Made by a program: the position numbers and the translations under genes
Shown: positions 1-8,734 of the stretch, piece by piece
Layout of the letters: each line of letters opens with the position of its first letter
Position numbering within the stretch: the stretch's first letter is position 1
Source: Flavobacterium sp. IMCC34852
GTDB taxonomy: Bacteria; Bacteroidota; Bacteroidia; Flavobacteriales; Flavobacteriaceae
DNA: 64,000 nucleotides
Assembly (NCBI RefSeq): GCF_030643905.1
Contig: NZ_CP121446.1
Location: 992,001-1,056,000 of the forward strand
Direction: 5' to 3'
Notes under the pieces: generated by a model
Seen by the model: the letters and a program-made list of their open reading frames with translations, nothing else
Database searches by the model: none
What the model was told of the DNA's origin: nothing

Positions 1-426
1 GACAAAACCAGAATCGGTATTTTCGGTTGGTCTTATGGCGGATTCATGAGCAGTAATTGTCTTTTCAAAGGTGCTGATGTATTTAAAATGGCTATTGCTG
101 TTGCGCCGGTGACCAATTGGCGTTTCTACGATAGTATTTACACCGAAAGATATATGCAAACACCTCAGGAAAATGCAAGCGGATATGACGACAATTCACC
201 AATCAATCACGTGAGTAAGTTGAAAGGAAATTTTCTTTTAATTCACGGAACGGCTGATGATAATGTACACGTTCAAAACACGATGCAAATGGTAGAAGCT
301 TTGGTACAAGCCAACAAACAGTTTGATTGGGCCATTTATCCCGACAAAAACCATGGAATTTACGGAGGCAAAACCCGAATCCAATTGTACAATAAAATGA
401 CCAATTTCATTAAAGAGAATTTATAA
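1..426 (+). CDS. Prolyl oligopeptidase family serine peptidase (S9, DPP-IV-like), C-terminal fragment
   Basis: The reading frame is open from base 1 and ends at the TAA at 424-426, so only the last 141 residues of a larger enzyme are present. The whole alpha/beta-hydrolase catalytic triad is visible: the nucleophile Ser11 in GWSYGGF, the acid in HGTADDNVH (Asp86/87) and His118 in DKNHGI. These three motifs match dipeptidyl peptidase IV rather than plain prolyl oligopeptidase. DPP-IV enzymes remove X-Pro dipeptides in the periplasm or outside the cell; the signal peptide and beta-propeller would lie upstream of the window. The first peptide transporter starts 26 bases after the stop with no terminator between, so release and import of dipeptides are probably co-expressed. 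Confidence 0.9.
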   Translation, partial: DKTRIGIFGWSYGGFMSSNCLFKGADVFKMAIAVAPVTNWRFYDSIYTERYMQTPQENASGYDDNSPINHVSKLKGNFLLIHGTADDNVHVQNTMQMVEALVQANKQFDWAIYPDKNHGIYGGKTRIQLYNKMTNFIKENL

Positions 427-452
427 TCAACCAATAAACTAAAACCAATTTT

Positions 453-2171
453 ATGAGCGAAACTACAGTAAAAACAGGACATCCAAAGGGACTTTGGGTG
501 CTATTCGGAACCGAGATGTGGGAACGATTCAACTTCTACGGAATGCGAGCGATTCTAACCTTGTTTATGGTAAATTCATTACTGATTAAAGAGGCAGATG
601 CAGCTATCATTTACGGAGGATTTTTAGCGCTTTGTTATCTCACTCCGCTGTTAGGAGGCTTCATTTCTGACAAATACATAGGCAACAGATACAGCATTAT
701 GTTAGGTGGAACTTTGATGGCAATCGGACAATTTTTGTTGTTTATCAGTGCTTCTACTTTCGATTCCAGTATTGGTAGTGCTAAGTTATTCATGTGGGTA
801 GCCTTGTTTATCATCATTTTTGGAAATGGGTTTTTTAAACCAAACATTTCTTCTATGGTAGGAAGTTTGTATCCCAAACAAGAAAAAAATAAATTGGATT
901 CCGCCTTTACGATTTTCTACATGGGAATTAATATCGGAGCCTTTTTAGGACAGTTTATTTGTCCATGGGTTGGAGATGTTAAAGATGCTGAAACCGGAGT
1001 TCGTGATATTTTTGCTTTCAAATGGGGTTTCTTGGCTGCTTCTATTGCTATGGTAATCGGAACTATAACTTTCTTTTTGTTGAAAAACAAATATGTAGTT
1101 ACTCCGGAAGGCAGACCTATTGGAGGATTGCCAAAAAATAATGCAGCGGACGATTATGAAGAAGGAGAAACACAAACGGCTCAATTCAGCAGTAAAGCTA
1201 TAGGTATTGCTTTTGTGTTATTTACGGCTTTGTTTTTTGTTTTCAGATATATTTTGGTGGGAGAATTTGGATTCACTTCGGTAGAAATGGGACAATTAAT
1301 CAAAGGAATTATTTATCCGTTTATTTATTCTGCCGGTATTTCATTAGCTTATTTAATCATGAGCTCAGCGGAAACTAAAATTGAAAGACAAAGAATTTGG
1401 GTTATCTACATTGTGTCTTTCTTTATCATTTTCTTTTGGGCTGCTTTTGAACAAGCAGGTTCTTCCTTAACTTTTATTGCGGATAATCAGACAGACAGAA
1501 ATATTTTCGGTTGGAACATGCCGCCTTCAATGGTTCAAATTTTCAACGGAATCTTTGTGGTAATGATGGCTTTGCCTTTCAGTTTGTTATGGGATAAATT
1601 GAGAGCCAACGGAAAAGAACCGGTTTCACCTTTAAAACAAGCCATAGGTTTAGCCTTGATTGCTTTAAGTTATTTCATCATTGCCCACAATGTAAAAGAT
1701 TTAGGGAACTCAGGTTTATTGGCCATCAAATGGTTAATGTTGTTGTACTTTATCCAAACCTTGGGAGAGCTTTGTTTATCGCCGATTGGTTTGTCATTGG
1801 TGGGTAAATTAGCGCCAAAAAGATTTGCATCTTTGTTGTATGGGGTGTTCTTTATTTCCAATGCAGCCGGTTATGCTTTAGCGGGCTCTTTGGGAGCTAT
1901 TATTCCTGCAACCGGAGACAAATTTGCCAAAGCAGAAAAAATAGGGGTCAATTTACAAGACGTTTTGGACAAAAAAGTTACTTTAACTCCTGAGCAAGTA
2001 GCATTGTTTGAAAAAGAGCAATTGCCTTTGGAGAATACTTCCTTTGCCGGATTTGAAATTCACAACTTGTATGAGTTCTTCATGGTTTTCGTGGTGCTTT
2101 GTGGTATTGCGGCTATCATATTAGCCTTGTTGTCGCCAAGATTAAAGAAAATGATGAACGGTATAACGTAG
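453..2171 (+). CDS. POT-family proton-coupled oligopeptide transporter, copy 1
   Basis: A 572-residue inner-membrane protein with many hydrophobic helices, of the POT/PTR2 family that imports di- and tripeptides with protons. The family signature ExxERFxxYG is present at Glu21-Gly30 (EMWERFNFYG). The TM7 region carries the usual FFWAAFEQ motif, and GNGFFKPNISS is the typical TM4 segment. It follows an X-Pro dipeptidyl peptidase fragment after 26 bases, which fits uptake of its products. Residues 480-535 form a polar stretch before the last helix that is longer than in copy 3. The substrate range cannot be read from sequence. It is the first of three paralogues in a row. Confidence 0.93.
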   Translation: MSETTVKTGHPKGLWVLFGTEMWERFNFYGMRAILTLFMVNSLLIKEADAAIIYGGFLALCYLTPLLGGFISDKYIGNRYSIMLGGTLMAIGQFLLFISASTFDSSIGSAKLFMWVALFIIIFGNGFFKPNISSMVGSLYPKQEKNKLDSAFTIFYMGINIGAFLGQFICPWVGDVKDAETGVRDIFAFKWGFLAASIAMVIGTITFFLLKNKYVVTPEGRPIGGLPKNNAADDYEEGETQTAQFSSKAIGIAFVLFTALFFVFRYILVGEFGFTSVEMGQLIKGIIYPFIYSAGISLAYLIMSSAETKIERQRIWVIYIVSFFIIFFWAAFEQAGSSLTFIADNQTDRNIFGWNMPPSMVQIFNGIFVVMMALPFSLLWDKLRANGKEPVSPLKQAIGLALIALSYFIIAHNVKDLGNSGLLAIKWLMLLYFIQTLGELCLSPIGLSLVGKLAPKRFASLLYGVFFISNAAGYALAGSLGAIIPATGDKFAKAEKIGVNLQDVLDKKVTLTPEQVALFEKEQLPLENTSFAGFEIHNLYEFFMVFVVLCGIAAIILALLSPRLKKMMNGIT

Positions 2172-2195
2172 CATCACAGATTAAAAATATTTTTA

Positions 2196-2240
2196 TATCT
2201 TTCAAACCTCCAAGATTCTTGGAGGTTTTGTTTTTTAAAA
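2196..2240 (+). terminator. Rho-independent terminator between the first and second POT genes
   Basis: An 11-bp perfect stem (AAACCTCCAAG at 2204-2214 with CTTGGAGGTTT at 2218-2228) has a 3-base loop and is followed by a T-rich run to 2236. It lies 14 bases before the second transporter. It could end the first transcript, or partly lower expression of the second and third transporters. A weak promoter-like box (TATCTTTC, 2196-2203) lies just ahead of it. Confidence 0.7.
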
Positions 2241-2250
2241 TCAAAAAATT

Positions 2251-3909
2251 ATGTGGAAAAGTCATCCTAAAGCACTGCCTTATTTGTTTTTATCCGAAAT
2301 GTGGGAACGATTCGGTTACTATTTAATGATTGGTATTTTTACTTTATACCTCAAAGATGTTGAGGCCGGATTCGCCATGACCGAGAAAGAAGCGTCCGAT
2401 TTGTACGGGACTTTTATAGCTTTGGTATTCTTAACACCATTTATTGGTGGCTTGGTTGCGGATAGGTATTTTGGCTATAAAAAATCAATTGTCATTGGTG
2501 GATTGATGATGGGAGCAGGATATATGCTGATGGGAATTCACGATATTACAATGCTGTATGTGGCGATGACCTTGGTCATTCTGGGGAACGGATTCTTTAA
2601 ACCCAATATTTCTACGCTCCTTGGGAATTTCTATAATGACGAGCAATACAAAGACAAAAAAGACGAGGGTTACAACATTTTCTATATGGGAATTAATGTT
2701 GGGGCATTCATCTGTAATTTTTTCGGAGCAGCATTACAAATATTATTAGGTTGGCAATACGCCTTTATGGCTGCGGGTGTCGGAATGTTCATCGGAGTAA
2801 TTGTCTTCTTGATGGGAACCAAACACTATGGCGATAAAACCGAGAAAAAAGGCGTACAAGAAGGCGATATGCCTTTTTATAAAATTGTATTGTTTATCCT
2901 ATTGCCTTCTGTAATTTTCGGAGTTATCGGTTGGTTAATTAAAGGCGTGCAATCTGAGACAAATTTGAACAGTTACATTTTCGGTTCTGACAGTACTGAT
3001 GCTTTTATTTTCGCTTGTATTCCGGTAATTTTCTTTTACGGAAGTTTGTACTTCAAAGCCAAAACCGAGGACAAAAGACCTATCGGAGCTTTACTGGCCA
3101 TTTTTGCCGTGGTCATTTTATTTTGGGCTGTATTTAAACTCAACGGATCTGCCTTGAATACTTGGGCCGACCGTTACACCGACAGAGAAATTACCGGCAC
3201 AACCCAAACAGTTTTCAATGGTTTGAAATTGGCCAAAGAAATAGAATACAAAAAAGATTCAACAGAACTATACGACGCCGGATTTCGCCTTCAAAAAGAA
3301 AATGGAGAAGTCAAAAAAGTGGTGGATTATCCTATCTATTTCAGAAATGTAAAAGAGGAAAAGAAACCCGAAGAAGGAAGTAAAATCAGTATTTGGGCCA
3401 CTAATTTGAGTCAGTCTATCAATCCGGGTTGGGTAATTATTTTAACGCCTTTGGTGGTTGCCTTTTTTACTTTTTTACGCAGTAGAAAGAAAGAACCAAG
3501 TACACCAACAAAGATTGCTTTCGGATTATTAATTTCAGCGTTATCTGTTTTGGTAATGGTTGCAGCAGTTCACATTGGTAACAATGGAAGCGAGAAAGTT
3601 TCAGTTTGGTGGTTAGTAGCCAATTATGGCGTCATTACCATAGGAGAATTATTCCTCAGTCCGATGGGATTGTCTGTAGTTTCCAAGCTTTCGCCAAAGA
3701 ACATCACTTCTTTAATGATGGGCGGTTGGTTTTTATCCACTTCTATCGGGAATAAAATGTCGGGCGTTTTGGCCAGTTTGTGGGATACTTATGATGACAA
3801 AGCCAATTTCTTTTGGGTGAATTTTGCCTTACTGATGTTTGCCACTTTACTGATGTTTGCCTTACTGAAACAATTAAATAAAGTAATGAAAGAAAAAGGA
3901 ATAAACTAA
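2251..3909 (+). CDS. POT-family oligopeptide transporter, copy 2, divergent form with a polar insertion
   Basis: A 552-residue POT-family membrane transporter. The signature ExxERF is at Glu16-Phe21 (EMWERFGYY) and GNGFFKPNIS is present. Two departures from its neighbours stand out. The TM7 motif FWAxFEQ is FWAVFKLNGSAL here, so a Glu kept in copies 1 and 3 is Lys. A charged insertion of about 70 residues (roughly 315-385) also follows TM7. Peptide import is the family function; these changes suggest another substrate or coupling mode, which is inference. The stop overlaps the next ATG by one base (TAATG), so copies 2 and 3 are translationally coupled. Confidence 0.9.
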   Translation: MWKSHPKALPYLFLSEMWERFGYYLMIGIFTLYLKDVEAGFAMTEKEASDLYGTFIALVFLTPFIGGLVADRYFGYKKSIVIGGLMMGAGYMLMGIHDITMLYVAMTLVILGNGFFKPNISTLLGNFYNDEQYKDKKDEGYNIFYMGINVGAFICNFFGAALQILLGWQYAFMAAGVGMFIGVIVFLMGTKHYGDKTEKKGVQEGDMPFYKIVLFILLPSVIFGVIGWLIKGVQSETNLNSYIFGSDSTDAFIFACIPVIFFYGSLYFKAKTEDKRPIGALLAIFAVVILFWAVFKLNGSALNTWADRYTDREITGTTQTVFNGLKLAKEIEYKKDSTELYDAGFRLQKENGEVKKVVDYPIYFRNVKEEKKPEEGSKISIWATNLSQSINPGWVIILTPLVVAFFTFLRSRKKEPSTPTKIAFGLLISALSVLVMVAAVHIGNNGSEKVSVWWLVANYGVITIGELFLSPMGLSVVSKLSPKNITSLMMGGWFLSTSIGNKMSGVLASLWDTYDDKANFFWVNFALLMFATLLMFALLKQLNKVMKEKGIN

Positions 3910-5420
3910 TGGAAACCAATCAAACTGTAGCACAAATTCAGGATTTTAAAGGCAAATACCCAAAACAACTTTGGTATTTATTTTTCAGCGAAATGTGGGA
4001 ACGTTTTTGTTTCTACGGAATGCGTGGCATGCTGGTAGTTTTTATGGTGCAACATTTGGCCATGAATGAAAAAGTAGCCAATTTACAATATGGAGCTACA
4101 CAAGCTTGGGTTTATGCTTTTACCTTTATTGGCGGATTATTTGCTGACAAGATTTTAGGACTCAGAAAATCGCTTTTTTGGGGTGGAATTTTGATGATTA
4201 TCGGAAGTGTCATTTTGGCTATAGACCCTAAAAATTTCTTTTTTATCGGATTAGGGTTTACTATAGTGGGAACCGGTTTTTTTAAACCGAACATCTCTTC
4301 AATGGTTGGTCAATTGTATAAAGACGGTGATCCCAGACGCGATGCCGGATTTTCATTCTTTTATATGGGAGTGAATTTGGGAGCATTGATTGGCGGTTAT
4401 ATTTGTATTGCTGTTGCTGAAGGTTCATTGTGGCAATCATTGGTTCCCGAAAATTTAAGATGGAATGTAGGTTTCGGATTTGCAGCTATCGTGATGGTTA
4501 TTAGCTTACTGACATTTACCCAAACACAAAAAAGCCTTGGAGATATTGGTTTGTCACCATTAATGAATTTAGAAGATTCTAAAAGAAAGTTGTATGAGAT
4601 TCTAACTTTTGTGGGCTCTTTGGCGATTGTTCCTGTTATTATAATAATGGTTGCCAACACGGTGTATACGGATTACTTTATGATGTTTATCGGACCTGCT
4701 TCAATTTTGTATTTGTTTTATGAAATGAAGAACTTCTCCTCTGTAGAAAATAAAAAGTTGTTAGCCGCATTAGTTTTTATCATTTTTTCCATTTTCTTTT
4801 GGGCGTTTTTTGAGCAAAGTGGTGGTTCTTTAAGTTTGTACGCAGCAAACAATCTGAACAATGAAATTTTAGGAGTACAATTGAGCCCGAATGGAGTTAA
4901 CAATTCTGCCAATTCATTTTTTGTTATCGGATTTGCCGCATTGGTTGGTTTGGTTTGGCTGTGGATGGCCAAAAGAAAAATCGAACCCAATACCGTGATA
5001 AAATTCGGGTTAGCCTTTATATTTTTAGCGGCCGGTTTTTGGATTTTCTACTATACAAAATTCTTTGCCGATTCTGATGGAAGAACCTCTTTGGGCATTT
5101 TTACTTTCGGGTGGTTTATCATAACATTCGGTGAGCTTTGTTTGTCTCCAATCGGAATGAGTGCGATGACTAAATTGTCACCGCAAAAAACACAAGCAGT
5201 CATCATGGGAATGTGGTTTTTAGCCAGTGCCTATGGTCAGTATTTTGCCGGTTTACTTGGCGCCAACATAGCTGAGGCTTCTGAGAATGCTACCAATTTG
5301 GAAAAACTTAATACTTATGCCGATGGTTATCAGCAATTGGCTATTTACGCTTTGATTGCCGGAGTTGTCCTTATTTTGATTTCACCATTGGTCAAAAAAT
5401 TAATGCAGGATGTAAAATAG
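3909..5420 (+). CDS. POT-family proton-coupled oligopeptide transporter, copy 3
   Basis: A 503-residue multi-pass POT/PTR2 transporter. ExxERFxxYG is at Glu28-Gly37 (EMWERFCFYG), GTGFFKPNISS lies in TM4, and the TM7 motif is FFWAFFEQSGGSL. It is closer in motif detail to copy 1 than to copy 2. Its ATG shares one base with the stop of copy 2, giving a tight two-gene unit. Expected role: inner-membrane import of di- and tripeptides. The three paralogues together probably widen peptide range, in line with a protein-degrading lifestyle. Confidence 0.92.
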   Translation: METNQTVAQIQDFKGKYPKQLWYLFFSEMWERFCFYGMRGMLVVFMVQHLAMNEKVANLQYGATQAWVYAFTFIGGLFADKILGLRKSLFWGGILMIIGSVILAIDPKNFFFIGLGFTIVGTGFFKPNISSMVGQLYKDGDPRRDAGFSFFYMGVNLGALIGGYICIAVAEGSLWQSLVPENLRWNVGFGFAAIVMVISLLTFTQTQKSLGDIGLSPLMNLEDSKRKLYEILTFVGSLAIVPVIIIMVANTVYTDYFMMFIGPASILYLFYEMKNFSSVENKKLLAALVFIIFSIFFWAFFEQSGGSLSLYAANNLNNEILGVQLSPNGVNNSANSFFVIGFAALVGLVWLWMAKRKIEPNTVIKFGLAFIFLAAGFWIFYYTKFFADSDGRTSLGIFTFGWFIITFGELCLSPIGMSAMTKLSPQKTQAVIMGMWFLASAYGQYFAGLLGANIAEASENATNLEKLNTYADGYQQLAIYALIAGVVLILISPLVKKLMQDVK

Positions 5421-5447
5421 CCGACAGCAATTGGTACTGTTTTTGTA

Positions 5448-5455
5448 TATATTTG
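5448..5455 (+). promoter_or_regulatory. Promoter -7 box (TATATTTG) for the thioredoxin-like gene
   Basis: The box matches the Bacteroidota -7 consensus TAnnTTTG exactly and lies 20 bases before the ATG at 5476. The upstream TTG element is not well spaced, so only the -7 box is claimed. Confidence 0.45.
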
Positions 5456-5475
5456 TAAAAAAAAAATAAGATCAC

Positions 5476-5943
5476 ATGAAAAAATTAATCCTTATGTTAT
5501 TCCTGGTTTTAGGATCTCTAACGATACATGCACAAGAATTAACTTGGCAAACTGATATCAACAAAGCCATGGAAATTTCTAAAAAATCTAAAAAGCCTTT
5601 AATGTTATTTTTCACCGGAAGCGACTGGTGTGGTTGGTGTATCCGTTTGCAAAAGGAAGTTTTAAAAACGCCTGAGTTTGCGAAATGGGCGAAGGATAAC
5701 GTGGTTTTAGTCGAATTAGATTTCCCGAGAAGAACTGCACAACAACCGGAAATTCAAAAACAAAACATGGAATTACAACAAGCTTTAGGCGTTAGAGGTT
5801 ATCCTACCGTATGGTTTGTGAATGCTACTAAAAAAGATGGTAAAATCAACTTAGAGCAATTGGGAAGCACAGGTTATGTTGCCGGTGGTCCAACACCATG
5901 GTTAGATGGAGCCAATAAAATTTTAGCACCCAAAAAATCATAA
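5476..5943 (+). CDS. Secreted thioredoxin-family protein
   Basis: A 155-residue protein with an N-terminal signal peptide (residues 1-19, ending in IHAQ) and a thioredoxin fold with the redox pair Cys52-Gly-Trp-Cys55 in SDWCGWC. The CGWC centre and the early motif LMLFFTGSDWCGWC resemble DUF255/Thioredoxin_7 periplasmic proteins, which act in disulphide exchange or cytochrome maturation. It has its own likely promoter and a strong terminator after it, so it looks like a single-gene unit. The partner substrate is unknown. Confidence 0.85.
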   Translation: MKKLILMLFLVLGSLTIHAQELTWQTDINKAMEISKKSKKPLMLFFTGSDWCGWCIRLQKEVLKTPEFAKWAKDNVVLVELDFPRRTAQQPEIQKQNMELQQALGVRGYPTVWFVNATKKDGKINLEQLGSTGYVAGGPTPWLDGANKILAPKKS

Positions 5944-5953
5944 TTCAACCGAA

Positions 5954-7981
5954 TTAAATCTTATAAAATCCCTTTTCACTGGTATAGTGAAAAGGGATTT
6001 TTGCTTTATCACAAGTGGATTCCCATAGTTTAACATAGCTTTTATAATTGGAAGCGTCCACTACAATTTGTTGGGGTTTATAAACCTTAAGCAAACGTTC
6101 CATATTCAGTTTTGGGGAATTGGTAATAATCAATATGTCGGGTTTTATTTTTGTGGAATAAATGGCCAAACTGTCAATCAATAATATCTTTTTATCCTTA
6201 AAATAAAATAGATTTTGAAGATTCTTTTTCTCTTGGGCCTGACAAAAATTACCAACCAAATAAGCTTGAATTGTGGTGTTGTTTTCTAATGAATTCAAAA
6301 TACTATCATTGCTGTAAACGGTTACAGATTCGTTTTTTCTTTGGGTAATAATGCTGCTTTTTCTCGCATTGAAAATAATAAACTCTTCTGTGTTGTAGGT
6401 TTCGAGTTTGGTGCTAATATATAAGCTTTGCAAAGTTATGATAGATAATAATGCGATTGTAAATCGCTTGAAATTGGGTTTTTGGAACCAAATAATAATC
6501 ATTATAATAACCAAGTAGGAAGCCCAAAGCATAACACTTGTGAACGATATATTTTTGAAAACAAAATCTTCATAAGAAGCAATCCAAGCAATCATGTTGT
6601 TTTGCAGTTCAATTAGAAATTCTAATGGTTTTGTCACAACAAGAGGAACTTTTCCAAAGCAAGCCACAACAATGGCAATCACTCCCACTATCATTATAAT
6701 TCCGAGTAGTGGCAACACTATAACATTGGTCACAAAAAACAACCCCGGAAATTGGTGAAAATAATAAATGCTTAAGGGCAAAGTGCCTATTTGAGCCGCA
6801 AAAGAAACGGTTAAGATATCCCAAATGTATTGAGTGACTTTGTATTTCGGATGCCAAATTTCAGCCAATAACGGTTGTAACCAAAGTATAAAAAACAAGG
6901 CCAAATAACTCAACTGAAATCCAACATCAAATAAGAATGAAGGTTTCCATAGCAGGATTAAAAGCATAGAAACCAATAAGGTGTGAAAAACATTCACCGT
7001 TCTTCGCAAGTGGTTTCCAACGGCTACAAACGAAAACATGGTTACCGAACGCACAACAGATGGCGCCAATCCCGCCAAAATTCCGTAACTCCATAATGAT
7101 AAAAGAATGATTAGAAGTTTGATAGCAGCATTCCTTTTAGTATTAGGCATTGGCTTTAAAAGAAAAGTAACGAATAGTAAAATGAACCCAACATGCAAGC
7201 CCGAAACGGATAAAATGTGAACCGCACCGGCCAATTGATAATCCTTTAGCGTTTCAGGTGAAATATCTTGTTGTTGCCCCAGTAATAAAGCAATCATGAT
7301 GTTTAGTTCTTCTTTTTTGAACTGTGAAAGCGATAAGTTTTGTATGATTTCAGTTCTGAAATTGGAAAAGCGCGACCAAAGTGTAGCCTCGGTTTTACCA
7401 ATGACTATTTGCTTTTCATCGGTATAAATTTGACCGTATATCTGTTGGTTTTCCAAATATTTTCCATAGTCAAATTGATTCGGATTGAAGGGATTTTTAT
7501 TTTTATAAATAGTACCAAAAAGCGTTACTTGACTGCCAATGGGCAAATCTTGAATTTTATTGGACTGTCTGATGTTGAGGATGACTTTACCAAAACTTTT
7601 ATGATGGTCAATATATTGGATGTTGGCCACATAACGAAAATTTTTTGCAGAGTTTTTTAGTTTTTCATGTACCTGAAGTGAGATTTGATGTGATGATTCT
7701 TCCGCTAGTTGATTGAGATAATGATTTTGGCGTAAGCTTTCATTGTGAAAAACTGAAGTTGCCAATCCGAAAAAGAAAGAAATCCCTAAAGTAAGTGCTC
7801 CAAAAATCAATTTATAGATTGGTTTTCTATAGCTCCCAAAGTGCAAAACCGTCATTAAAACCAATCCCACAATAATACTTCCGAAAACGAAATTTAAATC
7901 GGGTTGGGCTTTTTGGTATAAAATTATCCCCAATATAAAGGCAAAAGTAATTCTGGCTAATGGAAATTGTAAGATTTTCAT
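5954..7981 (-). CDS. comEC: ComEC/Rec2 family DNA uptake channel protein
   Basis: A 675-residue polytopic inner-membrane protein. An N-terminal DUF4131-like OB domain includes NPFNPNQFDYGKYL near residues 163-176. The Competence core carries the hallmark SVSGLHVG at 258-265. ComEC carries single-stranded DNA across the inner membrane in natural transformation. The C-terminal third, normally a metallo-beta-lactamase nuclease, is short here and shows no HxHxDH metal motif, so this copy probably lacks nuclease activity; I believe that is common in this phylum. It is the last gene of the surE-lpxB-nlpC-comEC minus-strand cluster, 40 bases after the peptidase gene. Confidence 0.88.
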   Translation of the reverse strand: MKILQFPLARITFAFILGIILYQKAQPDLNFVFGSIIVGLVLMTVLHFGSYRKPIYKLIFGALTLGISFFFGLATSVFHNESLRQNHYLNQLAEESSHQISLQVHEKLKNSAKNFRYVANIQYIDHHKSFGKVILNIRQSNKIQDLPIGSQVTLFGTIYKNKNPFNPNQFDYGKYLENQQIYGQIYTDEKQIVIGKTEATLWSRFSNFRTEIIQNLSLSQFKKEELNIMIALLLGQQQDISPETLKDYQLAGAVHILSVSGLHVGFILLFVTFLLKPMPNTKRNAAIKLLIILLSLWSYGILAGLAPSVVRSVTMFSFVAVGNHLRRTVNVFHTLLVSMLLILLWKPSFLFDVGFQLSYLALFFILWLQPLLAEIWHPKYKVTQYIWDILTVSFAAQIGTLPLSIYYFHQFPGLFFVTNVIVLPLLGIIMIVGVIAIVVACFGKVPLVVTKPLEFLIELQNNMIAWIASYEDFVFKNISFTSVMLWASYLVIIMIIIWFQKPNFKRFTIALLSIITLQSLYISTKLETYNTEEFIIFNARKSSIITQRKNESVTVYSNDSILNSLENNTTIQAYLVGNFCQAQEKKNLQNLFYFKDKKILLIDSLAIYSTKIKPDILIITNSPKLNMERLLKVYKPQQIVVDASNYKSYVKLWESTCDKAKIPFHYTSEKGFYKI
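5964..6003 (+). terminator. Terminator of the thioredoxin-like gene, lying inside the 3' end of comEC
   Basis: A perfect 15-bp stem (5966-5980 with 5986-6000, 5-base loop GGTAT) is followed by a short T run on the plus strand. The hairpin lies within the last coding codons of the convergent comEC gene, whose stop is at 5954-5956. The same bases therefore encode the ComEC C-terminus and end the opposite transcript. Confidence 0.85.
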
Positions 7982-8021
7982 GTAACTAAATTACACAAAA
8001 TCTTAACATAATGAAAGAAAA

Positions 8022-8687
8022 TTACTCTAAAACACGATTTATTTGTGCGAAAGTTCTATTGTAATAAGATTCTTTGGTAGAAGAAATGATAACGCCGCTT
8101 TGGGTAGAAGAGTGAATGAATTTTACTTCGTCATCTGTAACTTCAACCACCATTCCAACGTGATTGATTCTTCTTTGACCGCGGTTGATGAAGAAAATTA
8201 AGTCGCCTTTTTTGGCGTTAGACAAATCAATTTTGGTACCTACTGTTGCCATTTCGTGAGAAGAACGCGGTAAAGTAATATCGAATTTTTTGAAGGTAGA
8301 ATAAATTAAACCCGAACAATCAAAACCGGCTTTTGTAGTACCGCCACCGCGATAACCTACACCTAAATTATCGGAAGCGCTATTAATTAATTGTTTGATT
8401 AAATAACTGGCATCCTCATTTTCTATAACAATGTCGTCGTCATTTTGGTTGTTGACTTTGGCCACTTTTTTGGTGACATTAGGTTCCGTAACTTGGGTTT
8501 GTATTAACTCTTTATTTTGACTTTTCTTTTTCTTTTCTGTTACTTTTACGGGAGTTGTAGCAACTGCTTTGGGTTCGGCATACATTCCTTTTTTTACAGC
8601 AACTTCTTTTGAAGTGACGATGCTCGAAGTTGGTTTACAGGCGGTAAACAGCAATAAAAAAAGTGATATGTAAGCGATGTTTTTCAA
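8022..8687 (-). CDS. NlpC/P60 (C40) peptidoglycan peptidase, lipoprotein
   Basis: A 221-residue predicted lipoprotein: the signal peptide ends in the lipobox LFTAC with Cys17. A Lys-rich low-complexity linker (about 30-85) leads to a C-terminal NlpC/P60 domain. The catalytic residues are visible: Cys124 in GFDCSG, His176 in INHVGM and His192 in FIHSST. Such enzymes cut peptide cross-bridges or stems in the cell wall. It lies between lpxB and comEC, 47 bases after lpxB, consistent with an envelope-related operon. The exact bond cleaved cannot be told from sequence. Confidence 0.9.
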   Translation of the reverse strand: MKNIAYISLFLLLFTACKPTSSIVTSKEVAVKKGMYAEPKAVATTPVKVTEKKKKSQNKELIQTQVTEPNVTKKVAKVNNQNDDDIVIENEDASYLIKQLINSASDNLGVGYRGGGTTKAGFDCSGLIYSTFKKFDITLPRSSHEMATVGTKIDLSNAKKGDLIFFINRGQRRINHVGMVVEVTDDEVKFIHSSTQSGVIISSTKESYYNRTFAQINRVLE

Positions 8688-8734
8688 TAAAAATTATTTT
8701 TTACAAAGGTAAAAATTAGTGTTTGTAATCAAAA

